Positions 24,556 to 33,465 of a stretch of DNA of 50,566 bases are shown here, piece by piece (the first letter of the stretch is position 1; every line of letters begins with the position of its first letter). Under the pieces are notes generated by a model that did not search any database, was not told the DNA's origin, and saw only the letters and a list, made by a program, of their open reading frames with translations. This DNA is from Nioella ostreopsis (GTDB lineage Bacteria; Pseudomonadota; Alphaproteobacteria; Rhodobacterales; Rhodobacteraceae). The DNA is taken from the NCBI RefSeq assembly GCF_004000255.1, contig NZ_RCIQ01000025.1:1-50566 (forward strand). Direction: 5' to 3'. The position numbers and the translations under genes are program-made.

Positions 24556-25767
24556 TCATTCGTAGCTGCGCCGGTCCTCGATGACCTTACCGTCATTGGG
24601 CAGGCTGCCAGCGGGAACGAGCTCGATTCGCCCCCTCAACTTTAGCGTATCCAGAACCGTTTGTTCATAAACGCTTCCGTCAGTGCCTGAAGTTTCCAGT
24701 TGCACCAGCATCACGTCCATCTCGCCTTCCCGCTCAGCGATGACACGGGCGCGGCCCACATCGCTGTGACGGGCGACCAGATCGGCCACCTGTTCAGGGC
24801 GCACGAACATGCCCTTGATCTTGGTGGTCTGATCGGCCCGGCCCATCCAGCCCTTGATCCGCATATTGGTGCGGCCGCAGGGGCTTTCGCCGTCCAATAC
24901 GGCGCTTAGATCGCCGGTGGCGAAACGGATCAGCGGATAATCGGCGTTCAGCGTCGTCACCACAACTTCGCCCACCTCGCCCGGTGCGACCGGGTCGCCG
25001 GTGCCGGGGCGCACGATCTCCACGATCACGCCTTCATCGACGATCATGCCCTCCTGCGCCGCACTCTCATGGGCGATATTGCCCAGATCGGCGGTGGCGT
25101 AGTTCTGCAGGCACAAAATGCCCCGATCGGCATATTCCTGGCGCAGAGACGGGAACAGAGCGCCCCCACCAACAGCGGCCTTGGTGATCTTCAGGGACAG
25201 CCCCATCTGGTCGGCCTTGTCGAGGATCACCTTCAGGAAATCGGGCGTCCCAGCATAGGCGGTCGTGCCGATGTCATGGGCGGCGCGGACCTGCAATTCG
25301 GTCTGGCCGGTGCCTGCGGGCACCACGGTGGCCCCCACGGCCCGCGCACCGCTTTCAAAGATCATACCGGCGGGCGTCAGGTGATAGCCAAAGCAGTTCT
25401 GAACGATATCATCCGACCCGATACCGACCGCATTCAGAAACCGCCCGATGCGCCACCAGTCATGACTGATCCCGCCCGGTTCATAGATCGGGCCGGGACT
25501 TTGGAAGATATGCGCCACGTTCTGCACAGCGATATTGCCGAAGGGCGGGTTCTGCTGCTGCCAGCCCGACAGGGTCGACTTGCGCAGGACCGGCAGTTTG
25601 CGCAGCTCCGACAGATCGGCCAGCGGCGTCGCATCCAACTCGGACGCCCCCGAGGCCGCCACGCGGGCAATCTGCGCGTTCACGGCGGCCAGTTGGTCAC
25701 TGGCACGCTGGTCGGCGCTGCGGGTTTCCTGATCGTCGAAATAGGTACTCACGGCATTGTCCCTCAT
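24556..25767 (-). CDS. Phenylacetate-CoA-ligase-like adenylate-forming enzyme with diverged P-loop
   Basis: The 403-residue protein matches the PaaK group in its C-terminal half, including GEVGEVVVTTLNADYPLIRF and RIKGWMGRADQTTKIKGMFV. It would activate a carboxylic acid as an acyl-AMP and then a CoA thioester. The N-terminal ATP loop, SSGTTG-x-P in true PaaK, is replaced by a segment reading HIFQSPGPIYEPGG at the expected place. It may therefore bind ATP differently or catalyse something else. I start at the ATG at 25767, whose first base overlaps the last base of the livF stop. An upstream GTG would lie inside livF. It is the last gene of the liv operon and probably handles the imported acid. 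Confidence 0.8.
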   Translation of the reverse strand: MRDNAVSTYFDDQETRSADQRASDQLAAVNAQIARVAASGASELDATPLADLSELRKLPVLRKSTLSGWQQQNPPFGNIAVQNVAHIFQSPGPIYEPGGISHDWWRIGRFLNAVGIGSDDIVQNCFGYHLTPAGMIFESGARAVGATVVPAGTGQTELQVRAAHDIGTTAYAGTPDFLKVILDKADQMGLSLKITKAAVGGGALFPSLRQEYADRGILCLQNYATADLGNIAHESAAQEGMIVDEGVIVEIVRPGTGDPVAPGEVGEVVVTTLNADYPLIRFATGDLSAVLDGESPCGRTNMRIKGWMGRADQTTKIKGMFVRPEQVADLVARHSDVGRARVIAEREGEMDVMLVQLETSGTDGSVYEQTVLDTLKLRGRIELVPAGSLPNDGKVIEDRRSYE

Positions 25768-26636
25768 CACGCCAGCCACCGCTTGCGGCGACGGTAGGAC
25801 CGCACGTCGCGGAAGCTCTTGCGCCCTTCATCGGACATGCCGAGGTAGAATTCCTTCACATCCGGGTTCTCACGCAGTTCCTTCGCGGGGCCATCCATCA
25901 CCACGCGACCCGATTCCAGGATGTAGCCGTAATGGGCAAAGCGCAGCGCAACGTTGGTGTTCTGCTCGGCCAGCAGGAAGGTATAGCCCTCCTCCTCGTT
26001 CAGCGATTTCACGATGCCGAAGATCTGCTCCACCAGCTGCGGGGCCAGACCCATCGAGGGTTCGTCCAGCAGGATCGTCTCCGGTCGGCTCATCAGCGCG
26101 CGGCCAATGGCGCACATCTGCTGTTCCCCGCCCGAGGTGTAGCCAGCCTGCGATTTGCGGCGCTCTTTCAGCCGGGGGAAATATTCATAGACCATCTCGA
26201 GATCGGCGGCGATCGCGCCGCGCCCGTCTTTCCGGGTGTAGGACCCGGTCATCAGGTTTTCCTCGATGGTCAGGTGTTCGAAACAGTGGCGGCCTTCCAT
26301 CACCTGGATCACACCGCGATCCACCAGATCGGAGGGCGACAGGTCCTGCACGCGCTCACCGCGATAGCTGATACTGCCCTTGGTCACCTCGCCGCGTTCG
26401 GAATGCAGCAGGTTGGAAATGGCTTTCAGCGTCGTGGTCTTGCCCGCGCCATTGCCGCCAAGCAGCGCCGTGATGCCGCCCTTGGGCACCTTGAGGCTCA
26501 CGCCTTTCAGCACGAGGATCACGTGGTTGTAGATCACCTCGATATTGTTGACCTCCAGCAGCGTTTCCGCGCCCTGGTCTTCGGGGGCAAACCCGTCTCC
26601 GTGCGTTTCGTGAACCTGGTCCAGCATGTTCTTCAA
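25767..26636 (-). CDS. livF: ABC transporter ATP-binding protein, LivF type
   Basis: The 289-residue ATPase has a Walker A GGNGAGKTT near residue 66, the signature TSGGEQQM and Walker B in TILLDEPSMGLAP. EQNTNVALRFAHYGYILESG is typical of LivF. It energises the LivHM-type permease encoded upstream. Compared with most LivF proteins it has extra residues at both ends (a 25-residue acidic start and a basic RRRKRWLA end). Its start lies 67 bases after the binding protein stop, with a stem-loop between. Confidence 0.9.
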   Translation of the reverse strand: MKNMLDQVHETHGDGFAPEDQGAETLLEVNNIEVIYNHVILVLKGVSLKVPKGGITALLGGNGAGKTTTLKAISNLLHSERGEVTKGSISYRGERVQDLSPSDLVDRGVIQVMEGRHCFEHLTIEENLMTGSYTRKDGRGAIAADLEMVYEYFPRLKERRKSQAGYTSGGEQQMCAIGRALMSRPETILLDEPSMGLAPQLVEQIFGIVKSLNEEEGYTFLLAEQNTNVALRFAHYGYILESGRVVMDGPAKELRENPDVKEFYLGMSDEGRKSFRDVRSYRRRKRWLA

Positions 26637-26653
26637 CCTTTGTTCTCGGGGTC

Positions 26654-26675
26654 CGGCGGCAGCGAAGGGCCGCCG
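26654..26675 (-). terminator. Stem-loop between binding-protein gene and livF
   Basis: CGGCGGC pairs with GCCGCCG around an eight-base loop. No T-run follows on the minus strand, so readthrough is expected. It probably stabilises the binding-protein mRNA or lowers livF transcription, as the stem-loop after dctP may do. Confidence 0.5.
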
Positions 26676-26703
26676 CCAGAGATGTCATGAGATCAGCTCA
26701 GGA

Positions 26704-27987
26704 TCACTCGGTGCAGCCGCGCGGCTCGATGCCGTTCTCGGCAGCGAAGGCCGCCGAGTCTTCCTCGATCAGCGGCTGCGTGACGGAATCGTCAGGCGCG
26801 ATGAAGTCGGTCAGGGTGACCCACTCCTGTGCGGACGCATCCCACTGCTGGATACGGCCCATGCCGGGGCCACCGTGGTTGCCACAGGTCACGTCGAAGG
26901 CCGGGCCGACACCGGGCATGCCCAGTTCCGCCATGCGCTCGTCAGTGATCGACAGGGCTTCCATCCCATCGCGCATCATTGCTGCGTCGATCTGGGCCAC
27001 ACCGTGGATTTCCTGCGCGGTGCGTGCGGCTTCGGCAGCCAGCATCGCGGCATACATGCCACGGGTATACAGCACCGAACCGAGGTTCGACCCGTCACCG
27101 GCAGCCAGACCCGCGTCGATCACATGTTGCTGGATCTCTGCGAAGACCGGCAGGTCGCCAAGAACGTTCATGTTCAGCGCGAGGTAACCGTCGGCACCGT
27201 CACCGGCGGGGATCACGTCATGTTCGGCACCGGCCCACCAGTTGCCGATGAAGTGATCCATCGGGAAACGGATGTTGGCAGCTTCCTGAACCGCAACCTG
27301 GTTCATGACGCCCCAGCCCCACATGATCACGTAGTCCGGACGTTCGCGGCGGATGGTCAGCCACTGGTTGCCCTGTTCCTGACCGGGATGGTCAACGGCC
27401 AGCTGCACCAGTTCGAAGCCAAGCTGTTCGGACAGGATTTCCAGCGTGCGGATCGGTTCACGACCATAGGCCGAGTTGTGGTACAGCAGCACGATCTTCT
27501 GACCGTCCAGCGACCCTTCGTTCTGATCCAGCAGATAGTTGATGATCACGCTGGCGCCATCCCAGTAGTTCGCCGGGTAGTTGAACACCCATTCGAACAC
27601 GTCACCATTGGCAGCCGAGGTCCGGCCATAGCCCATGGTGTGAAGCGGGATGCCGTCCGCGGTCACGCGGGGGATCAGCTGGTAGGTGATGCCGGTGGAC
27701 AGCGGCTGATAGACCAGCGCGCCTTCGCCGCGGGTCGCCTCGTAGCATTCCACGCCGCGTTCGGTGTTATAGGCGGTTTCGCATTCCGGAACGCTCGTCA
27801 TCACGCCGCCGATGCCGCCGTCACGCTGGTTGAGCAGCGTGAAATAGTCGGCATAGCCATCCGCGAACGGAATGCCGCCCGCTGCATAGGGGCCGGTCCG
27901 GTAGGACAGCGAGGGGAATACGAGATCCGCCATCGCGGGCCCTGCAGCCATAAGGCCAGCCAGAGCCAGTGTTGCCAGTTTCTTCAT
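26704..27987 (-). CDS. ABC transporter substrate-binding protein, LivK type
   Basis: The 427-residue protein begins MKKLATLALAGLMAAGPAMA, a cleavable signal peptide, and is periplasmic. It is a type I periplasmic-binding fold (Peripla_BP_6). The stretch QKIVLLYHNSAYGREPIRTLE and the region around GWGVMNQVAVQEAANIRFP resemble binding proteins of aromatic or short-chain acid transporters in this class more than true leucine-binding proteins. Several conserved Cys (PECETAY, GVECYEA, VTCGNHG) may form disulfides. The ligand is unknown, but the two CoA ligases in the operon suggest a carboxylic acid. Confidence 0.85.
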   Translation of the reverse strand: MKKLATLALAGLMAAGPAMADLVFPSLSYRTGPYAAGGIPFADGYADYFTLLNQRDGGIGGVMTSVPECETAYNTERGVECYEATRGEGALVYQPLSTGITYQLIPRVTADGIPLHTMGYGRTSAANGDVFEWVFNYPANYWDGASVIINYLLDQNEGSLDGQKIVLLYHNSAYGREPIRTLEILSEQLGFELVQLAVDHPGQEQGNQWLTIRRERPDYVIMWGWGVMNQVAVQEAANIRFPMDHFIGNWWAGAEHDVIPAGDGADGYLALNMNVLGDLPVFAEIQQHVIDAGLAAGDGSNLGSVLYTRGMYAAMLAAEAARTAQEIHGVAQIDAAMMRDGMEALSITDERMAELGMPGVGPAFDVTCGNHGGPGMGRIQQWDASAQEWVTLTDFIAPDDSVTQPLIEEDSAAFAAENGIEPRGCTE

Positions 27988-28073
27988 CGGTAAGGTCCTC
28001 CCTTGGATTTGTCCGATAAGCTATTGTTGCCGTTGCCTTCCTCTTGACACCGGCAGATTTGGCTGGCCCCGCC

Positions 28074-29150
28074 TTAGTGCGGGAACGGCCAGAGTCTCAG
28101 TTTCTCTTTTACAAGGCGCCAAAGCTGCGCCAGCCCGTGCGGTTCCACGATCAGGAAGAAGACGATCAGGCCCCCCACGACAATCAACTGTATATGCGCC
28201 ACGATATCCGTGGGCCATCCCAGCAGGTCCACGCCGATGATCTTCAGCAGAACCGGCAGCAGCACCATGAAGGCCGCGCCCGCGAAGCTGCCGAAGATAG
28301 AGCCCAGGCCGCCAATGATGATCATGAACAGCACCAGGAACGATTTCTGGATGCCGAAGGCCTCACCCACCTCGACCGCGCCGAGATAGACCGAGAACAG
28401 CAGCGCGCCGGACACGCCCACGAAGAAGGACGAGATCGCAAAGGCGGTCAGCTTGGATTTCAGCGGGTTCACCCCGATGATCTCGGCGGCGATATCCATG
28501 TCGCGGATGGCCATCCACTGACGTCCCACCGACCCGCGGGTCAGGTTGCGCGCGATCCAGGCCAGCACGATCACGAAGAACAGGCAGAACAGGTACTTGA
28601 CCCAGACTTCCGCATTGGGGCCGGTCACGGCCACGCCGAACATGGAGCGTTCCGGCGCGCTGATCTGGCCAGAGGCCGAATAGTTGTAGAACCACGGCAC
28701 CCGGTTGAACAGCCACACCAAGAAGAACTGCGCCGCCAGTGTCGCCACGGCCAGGTAGAACCCTTTGATGCGCAGCGACGGCAGGCCGAACAGAACGCCC
28801 ACGATGGCCGTCACAAGCCCCGACAGGATGGTCACGCTGACCATATCCATCCATGGGAAGGCCGTCATCAGCTTGTAGGTGGCATAGGCCCCCACGGCCA
28901 TGAACCCGCCCGTTCCAAGGCTGACTTGCCCGCAATAGCCGGTCAGGATGTTCAGCCCGAGCGCCGCGATCACATAGATCAGAAACGGCAGCAGCAGAGA
29001 GTTCGCCCAATAATCCGAGATTGTCAGCGGAATGACCACGATGGCAACGAACAGCACCAAATAGTAGCGCCAGCGGTCGAACGCGATCGGGAAGGTCTGG
29101 TTATCGGCGGAGTAGCTGGTTTTGAAATCGCCGGCTTCACGGTAGAACAT
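28074..29150 (-). CDS. livM: ABC transporter permease, LivM type
   Basis: The 358-residue protein has a 30-residue soluble start followed by about nine membrane segments. NILTGYCGQVSLGTGGFMAVGAYATY and IIGGLGSIFGSFAGAAFMVLLP are the family's hallmark regions. It pairs with the LivH-type permease to move the solute through the inner membrane. It begins four bases after the 72-residue membrane protein gene, and its stop is 86 bases before the binding-protein start. Confidence 0.9.
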   Translation of the reverse strand: MFYREAGDFKTSYSADNQTFPIAFDRWRYYLVLFVAIVVIPLTISDYWANSLLLPFLIYVIAALGLNILTGYCGQVSLGTGGFMAVGAYATYKLMTAFPWMDMVSVTILSGLVTAIVGVLFGLPSLRIKGFYLAVATLAAQFFLVWLFNRVPWFYNYSASGQISAPERSMFGVAVTGPNAEVWVKYLFCLFFVIVLAWIARNLTRGSVGRQWMAIRDMDIAAEIIGVNPLKSKLTAFAISSFFVGVSGALLFSVYLGAVEVGEAFGIQKSFLVLFMIIIGGLGSIFGSFAGAAFMVLLPVLLKIIGVDLLGWPTDIVAHIQLIVVGGLIVFFLIVEPHGLAQLWRLVKEKLRLWPFPH

Positions 29151-29153
29151 GGA

Positions 29154-29372
29154 TCAGACCTCCGACCGGGTATGCTTGGGGTGATGGGGCAAAGGTTGTC
29201 CCTTCGAAAGTTTCAGGTAGGCCCAGACACCGGCCAGCATTCCCGCCGCGGCAAGAAGAAGGGCAATCAGTGTCTGATGGCTGTCGGGCTGGTCTGCGGT
29301 CAGGGCAAGATACCCGAAGGCCCAGAACCCCGACCACGAAATCACGTTGATGATGGCGATCAGCTTGCGCAT
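29154..29372 (-). CDS. Small two-helix membrane protein between livH and livM
   Basis: The 72-residue protein has two hydrophobic segments (about 4-24 and 35-55) and a short basic, His-rich tail (GQPLPHHPKHTRSEV). It lies three bases after livH and three bases before livM, so it is certainly co-transcribed and probably co-translated. I recognise no family. Its place suggests an accessory subunit of the transporter or a membrane anchor for one of the ligases. Confidence 0.7.
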   Translation of the reverse strand: MRKLIAIINVISWSGFWAFGYLALTADQPDSHQTLIALLLAAAGMLAGVWAYLKLSKGQPLPHHPKHTRSEV

Positions 29373-29375
29373 GCC

Positions 29376-30365
29376 TCACACCCTCTCGATGATCTTCTCG
29401 CCGAACAGGCCCTGCGGCCGGAAGACGAGGAAGACAAGCGCCAGCACATAGGCGAACCAGTTTTCGGTCGCGCCACCGATCATCGGGCCGATGGTGAATT
29501 CGAACAGGGCCTCGCCCACGCCGATGATCAACCCGCCGACAATGGCACCGGGGATCGAGGTGAAGCCGCCCAGCATCAGCACCGGAAGCGCCTTCAGCGC
29601 GATCAGCGACAGCGAGAACTGAACGCCCGATTTGCTGCCCCACATGATGCCCGCCACAAGGGCGACAAAGCCCGCCAGCGACCACACGAGGATCCACACG
29701 AAGTTGAGCGAGATGCCTACAGACAGCGCCGCCTGATGGTCATCGGCCACCGCGCGCATCGCGCGGCCCTGCTTGGTATATTGCGCGAAGGCCACCAGAC
29801 CGGCCACAAGGATGGCCGCCACGACGGAGGCCACGATATCGAGATTGTCGATGAAGAAGCCGTAGCCGAACCAGTTGAACGTGGTTTCGTCGATCACAAG
29901 GTTGATCCCCTGCGGCAGACCCACATCCAGCGTGCGGATCTCGGACCCCCACATCAGGTCGGCCACGCCTTCAAGGAAATAGGCCAGGCCGATCGTGGCC
30001 ATGAACAGGATGATCGGTTCCTGCCCGACAAGATGCTTGAACACGACCTTCTGCACGAGCCACGCGAAGGCGATCATCACCCCCACCGTCAGCAGAATGG
30101 CAAAGAGCGCCGGCACCGAATGCCAGGGCAGATGATGCACCTCGGTGCCGAAGATCGCGTTGATCAGGTGGCTGAAGGGCACCCGGCCCTCCTGAATGCC
30201 GACCAGCGTCATCGCGGCGAAGAGCGCCATCACGCCCTGCGCGTAATTGAAGATGCCGGAGGCCTTGTAGATCAGCACGAAGCCCAGCGCGACGAGGGCA
30301 TACATCACCCCGGTCATCAGGCCGTTGAGCGAGACCTCCATGGCAAAGACGAGTTGTTCAGGCAT
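29376..30365 (-). CDS. livH: ABC transporter permease, LivH type
   Basis: The 329-residue protein has about eight membrane segments. The conserved stretches are SLNGLMTGVMYALVALGFVLIYKASGIFNYAQG at the start and LKALPVLMLGGFTSIPGAIVGGLIIGVGE in the second half. It forms the channel with LivM. The upstream gap to livG is 101 bases and holds the GTAC tandem repeats described separately. Confidence 0.91.
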   Translation of the reverse strand: MPEQLVFAMEVSLNGLMTGVMYALVALGFVLIYKASGIFNYAQGVMALFAAMTLVGIQEGRVPFSHLINAIFGTEVHHLPWHSVPALFAILLTVGVMIAFAWLVQKVVFKHLVGQEPIILFMATIGLAYFLEGVADLMWGSEIRTLDVGLPQGINLVIDETTFNWFGYGFFIDNLDIVASVVAAILVAGLVAFAQYTKQGRAMRAVADDHQAALSVGISLNFVWILVWSLAGFVALVAGIMWGSKSGVQFSLSLIALKALPVLMLGGFTSIPGAIVGGLIIGVGEALFEFTIGPMIGGATENWFAYVLALVFLVFRPQGLFGEKIIERV

Positions 30366-30406
30366 GGTGGCCTCCGCTGGTCATAGGGGCGTTTTGTCTG
30401 CACGCA

Positions 30407-30449
30407 GGGTGTACGGGGGGTGTACAGGGGGTGTACGGGGGGCACCCCC
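30407..30449. repeat. Three 11-base tandem repeats with a C/G hairpin inside the liv operon
   Basis: GGGTGTACGGG occurs at 30407-30417 and 30429-30439 with a one-base variant GGGTGTACAGG between. They are followed by GGGCACCCCCC, which can fold back on the G-run. On the transcribed minus strand the RNA would carry C-rich GTACACCC units between livG and livH. The hairpin's following T-run (TGTTTTT) is on the plus strand, so it is not a terminator for the operon. Confidence 0.75.
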
Positions 30450-30466
30450 CTGTTTTTGGGGCAAAC

Positions 30467-31288
30467 TCAGTCATGGGCGACCCCCAGATAGGCGTCGATC
30501 ACTTCCTGGTTGTTGCGCACCTCGTCGGGCGTGCCGTCGCCGATCTTCTTGCCGTAATCCATCACCACAACGCGGTCGGACAGGTCCATGACCACGCCCA
30601 TGTCGTGCTCGATCAGCGCGATGGTGGTTCCGAATTCATCGTTCACGTCGAGGATGAAGCGCGACATGTCTTCCTTTTCCTCCACGTTCATACCCGCCAT
30701 CGGCTCGTCGAGCAGCAGAAGCGAGGGCTCCGCGACCAAAGCGCGAGCCAGTTCCACACGCTTTTTCAAGCCGTAGGGCAGACGCCCCACCGGTGTTTTC
30801 CGAATGGCCTGAATCTCAAGGAAATCAATGATTTCTTCGGCCTTCTCGCGGTTCGCGACCTCTTCCCTTTCGGCCTTTCCCCACCAGATCGCCTGATCGA
30901 GGAAGCTGGCCGACATGTGGTTCAGGCGGCCGGTCATGATGTTGTCCAGAACCGTCATCCCTTCGAACAGGGCGATGTTCTGGAAGGTCCGGGCGATGCC
31001 CTGCCGCGCCACCTCGAACGGGCGCATCGGCCCGCGCTTTTCGCCAAGATACCAGACCTCGCCTTCCTGCGGTTTGTAGAAACCCGAGATGACGTTGAGC
31101 ATGGAAGATTTCCCGGCCCCGTTCGGACCAATAATCGCGCGAATCTCACCCTCTCGGATGTCGAAGGAAATATCCTTGATCGCCACCACGCCGCCAAAGC
31201 GCAGCGTGATATTCTTCATTTCCATCATGGTGTTACCGATAGTCCGACCATCGGAAGTCACATGGGGTTCGTAGTGCATCATGGTCAT
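30467..31288 (-). CDS. livG: ABC transporter ATP-binding protein, LivG type
   Basis: The 273-residue ATPase has a Walker A GPNGAGKS, TFQNIALFEGMTVLDNIM of the LivG kind, a weak signature LPYGLKKRVELARAL and Walker B LLLLDEPMAGMN. An unusual 20-residue extension (MTMMHYEPHVTSDGRTIGNT) precedes the first beta strand. Its start overlaps the stop of the large ligase gene by four bases, which supports the long start and shows translational coupling with the ligase. Confidence 0.89.
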   Translation of the reverse strand: MTMMHYEPHVTSDGRTIGNTMMEMKNITLRFGGVVAIKDISFDIREGEIRAIIGPNGAGKSSMLNVISGFYKPQEGEVWYLGEKRGPMRPFEVARQGIARTFQNIALFEGMTVLDNIMTGRLNHMSASFLDQAIWWGKAEREEVANREKAEEIIDFLEIQAIRKTPVGRLPYGLKKRVELARALVAEPSLLLLDEPMAGMNVEEKEDMSRFILDVNDEFGTTIALIEHDMGVVMDLSDRVVVMDYGKKIGDGTPDEVRNNQEVIDAYLGVAHD

Positions 31289-33261
31289 TCTGCGGCCACC
31301 TGCGCTTGGCCCGCGGCTTCCACGACTTTTGCGTCGCGGATTTCCAGCGTGGCGGTGATCTTGCCCTTGCGACCGTCTTCGTAGGTCACTTCGGTTTCGG
31401 TGTACTGCTCGGACTTGCCGGAATAGAGCGCGTCGATCAAGTCGGCGAACTTCTCTTCCACGATCCGGCGGCGCACCTTGCGGGTCCGGGTCATTTCACC
31501 GTCATCGGCGTCCAGTTCCTTGTGCAGGACAAGGAAGCGATGCACCTGACAGCCCGAGAGCATCGGGTCCTGGGCCACGGATTTGTTCACCTCTTCAACA
31601 TGTTGCTGGATCGTGTCCAGCACCTGCTGATGCCCGGCCAATTCCTGGTAGGACGCATAGGCGATGTTGTTGCGCTCCGCCCAGTTGCCGACGGCGGCAA
31701 GGTCGATATTGATGAAGGCGGTGCACATGTCACGCCCGTTGCCGAAGACCACGGCCTCAAGGATGTTCGGGTAAAACTTGAGTTTGTTTTCCACGTATTT
31801 CGGCGCGAACAGGCGGCCATCGGCCATTTTGCCCACATCCTTGGCGCGGTCGATGATCCGCAGGTGGCCAGAGCCTTCCTCGATGAAGCCCGCGTCGCCG
31901 GTCGCAACCCAGCCCTCCGGGTCCTTGGTGTCGGCGGTGCTTTCGGGGTTCTTGTAGTATTCCACGAAGGTGCCGGGGCTGCGGTAGTAGATCTCGCCAC
32001 TGTCGCCGATCTTGATTTCCACGCCGGGGCTGGGAACGCCCACGGTATCGGCCCGCACCTCGCCATCGGGCTGCTGCGTGATGAACACGGTCGCTTCCGT
32101 CTGGCCGTAGAGTTGTTTGAGATTGATCCCGAGCGAGCGGTAGAACTCGAAGATCTCCGGCCCGATTGCCTCACCCGCAGTATACCCGACCCGGACGCGG
32201 CTGAAGCCGAGCGTGTTCTTCAGCGGCCCGTATACCAGCTTGTCACCGATCCAGTATTTCAGCTTGTCACCAAAGGAAACCGGCTTGCCGTCCAGAAGCC
32301 TGGGACCGACTTTCTTGGCGTGTTCCATATACTTATGGAACATCTTGCGCTTGAATTCGCCCGCGTCTTCCATCCGGATCATGACAGTGGTCAGCGTCGT
32401 CTCGAACATGCGGGGCGGGGCAAAGAAATAGGTCGGACCGATTTCGCGCAGGTCGGTCATCATCGTGTCGGGCGATTCCGGACAGTTGGTGCAGAAGCCG
32501 GTCCAATAGGCCTGCCCGATGGAGAAGATGAAGTCGCCCACCCAAGCCATCGGCAAGTAGGCGAGAATCTCTTCCGAGGGGCGCAGATGATCGAATTCGG
32601 AGGATGCCCTTGCGGTCTCGATCACGTTGCGGTTGGACAGAACCACACCCTTGGATTTGCCCGTGGTGCCCGAGGTATAGAGCATCACGCAGGTGTCGTC
32701 GTAACCGATGGACGCCTCGCGCTCGGCCAGTACCTTTTCGAACCGTTCATGCGCGGCGCGGCCCTCATCCTGAATGGCGCTCAGCGCGTGCAGCTTGGTG
32801 TGGTCGTACTTCCGCAGGCCGCGCGCGTCCTGATAGATGATGTGTTCGATCTGGTGCACGGTTTCCTGCACCTCGATCACCTTGTCGACCTGTTCCTGAT
32901 CGCCGCAAACGACGAAGCGGGCACCGGAATGATCCAGCGCATAGGTCATCTCTTCGGCCACGGCGTCCTGATACATGGGCACCGGCACGGCCCCCACTTT
33001 CATCGCGGCAACCATCGACCAGTACATGGCCGGGCGGTTTCGGCCGACAATGGCGATATGGTCGCCCTTCTCGACGCCAAGCGCCAGGTATCCATAGGCA
33101 ATCGCCTGGATCTCCTCGGCCGCTTCGGCCCAGGTCCAGGTCTGCCAGATCCCGAATTCCTTTTCCCGATAGGCGGGCTTGCTTCCGAATTGTGCAACGT
33201 TCCGTGCGAGCAACGCAGGAACGGATTCAGGCACGCCCGAAACCGCTTTCATCTCAGCCAA
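31285..33261 (-). CDS. Long AMP-dependent acyl-CoA ligase (FadD15-like), first gene of the liv operon
   Basis: The 658-residue protein is an adenylate-forming ligase. YTSGTTGKSKGV at 195-206 is the ATP loop. GQTEATVFITQQ, WVATGDAGFIEEGSGHLRIIDRAKD and a C-terminal domain with a long tail follow. The size fits the long-chain-fatty-acid or aryl CoA ligases found at the head of LivFGHMK operons. It activates the imported acid as a CoA thioester. No membrane segment is seen. Upstream lies a 204-base region shared with the divergent histidine kinase gene. Confidence 0.88.
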   Translation of the reverse strand: MAEMKAVSGVPESVPALLARNVAQFGSKPAYREKEFGIWQTWTWAEAAEEIQAIAYGYLALGVEKGDHIAIVGRNRPAMYWSMVAAMKVGAVPVPMYQDAVAEEMTYALDHSGARFVVCGDQEQVDKVIEVQETVHQIEHIIYQDARGLRKYDHTKLHALSAIQDEGRAAHERFEKVLAEREASIGYDDTCVMLYTSGTTGKSKGVVLSNRNVIETARASSEFDHLRPSEEILAYLPMAWVGDFIFSIGQAYWTGFCTNCPESPDTMMTDLREIGPTYFFAPPRMFETTLTTVMIRMEDAGEFKRKMFHKYMEHAKKVGPRLLDGKPVSFGDKLKYWIGDKLVYGPLKNTLGFSRVRVGYTAGEAIGPEIFEFYRSLGINLKQLYGQTEATVFITQQPDGEVRADTVGVPSPGVEIKIGDSGEIYYRSPGTFVEYYKNPESTADTKDPEGWVATGDAGFIEEGSGHLRIIDRAKDVGKMADGRLFAPKYVENKLKFYPNILEAVVFGNGRDMCTAFINIDLAAVGNWAERNNIAYASYQELAGHQQVLDTIQQHVEEVNKSVAQDPMLSGCQVHRFLVLHKELDADDGEMTRTRKVRRRIVEEKFADLIDALYSGKSEQYTETEVTYEDGRKGKITATLEIRDAKVVEAAGQAQVAAE

Positions 33262-33349
33262 GTTCTGTCCTCCCTTCGCCGGTCATCCCGGCGCCCACGC
33301 GGTTCGATGACGAAAACGAATCCGCCCCCTCACCGTGTTGTCGCCATGG

Positions 33350-33382
33350 TTGGGCGTCAATTTTTACCTGACTTTTGCCCAA
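33350..33382. promoter_or_regulatory. Nested inverted repeat in the divergent liv/two-component promoter
   Basis: TTGGGC (33350-33355) pairs with GCCCAA (33377-33382). Inside it, GTCA (33356-33359) mirrors TGAC (33369-33372). The element lies between the ligase start at 33261 and the kinase start at 33466. It is a candidate binding site of the response regulator at 35391; no experimental consensus is known to me. Confidence 0.35.
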
Positions 33383-33465
33383 TCCTAACGAATTGTAACA
33401 AGAGGCTGGCAGGACTTGGCCCCACGGGGGCAAGCGTGTAGCGGAAAGGCAGGAGGAGTTGACAG

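Noticed and set aside
28044-30386. A 780-codon open frame on the plus strand antisense to livH and livM
   Set aside because: The composition is full of His, Arg, Asp and Gln with no fold, as expected from reading membrane-protein codons backwards.
30407-30449. Short repeats that might be part of a CRISPR array
   Set aside because: The units are 11 bases, contiguous and without spacers; no cas genes are present.
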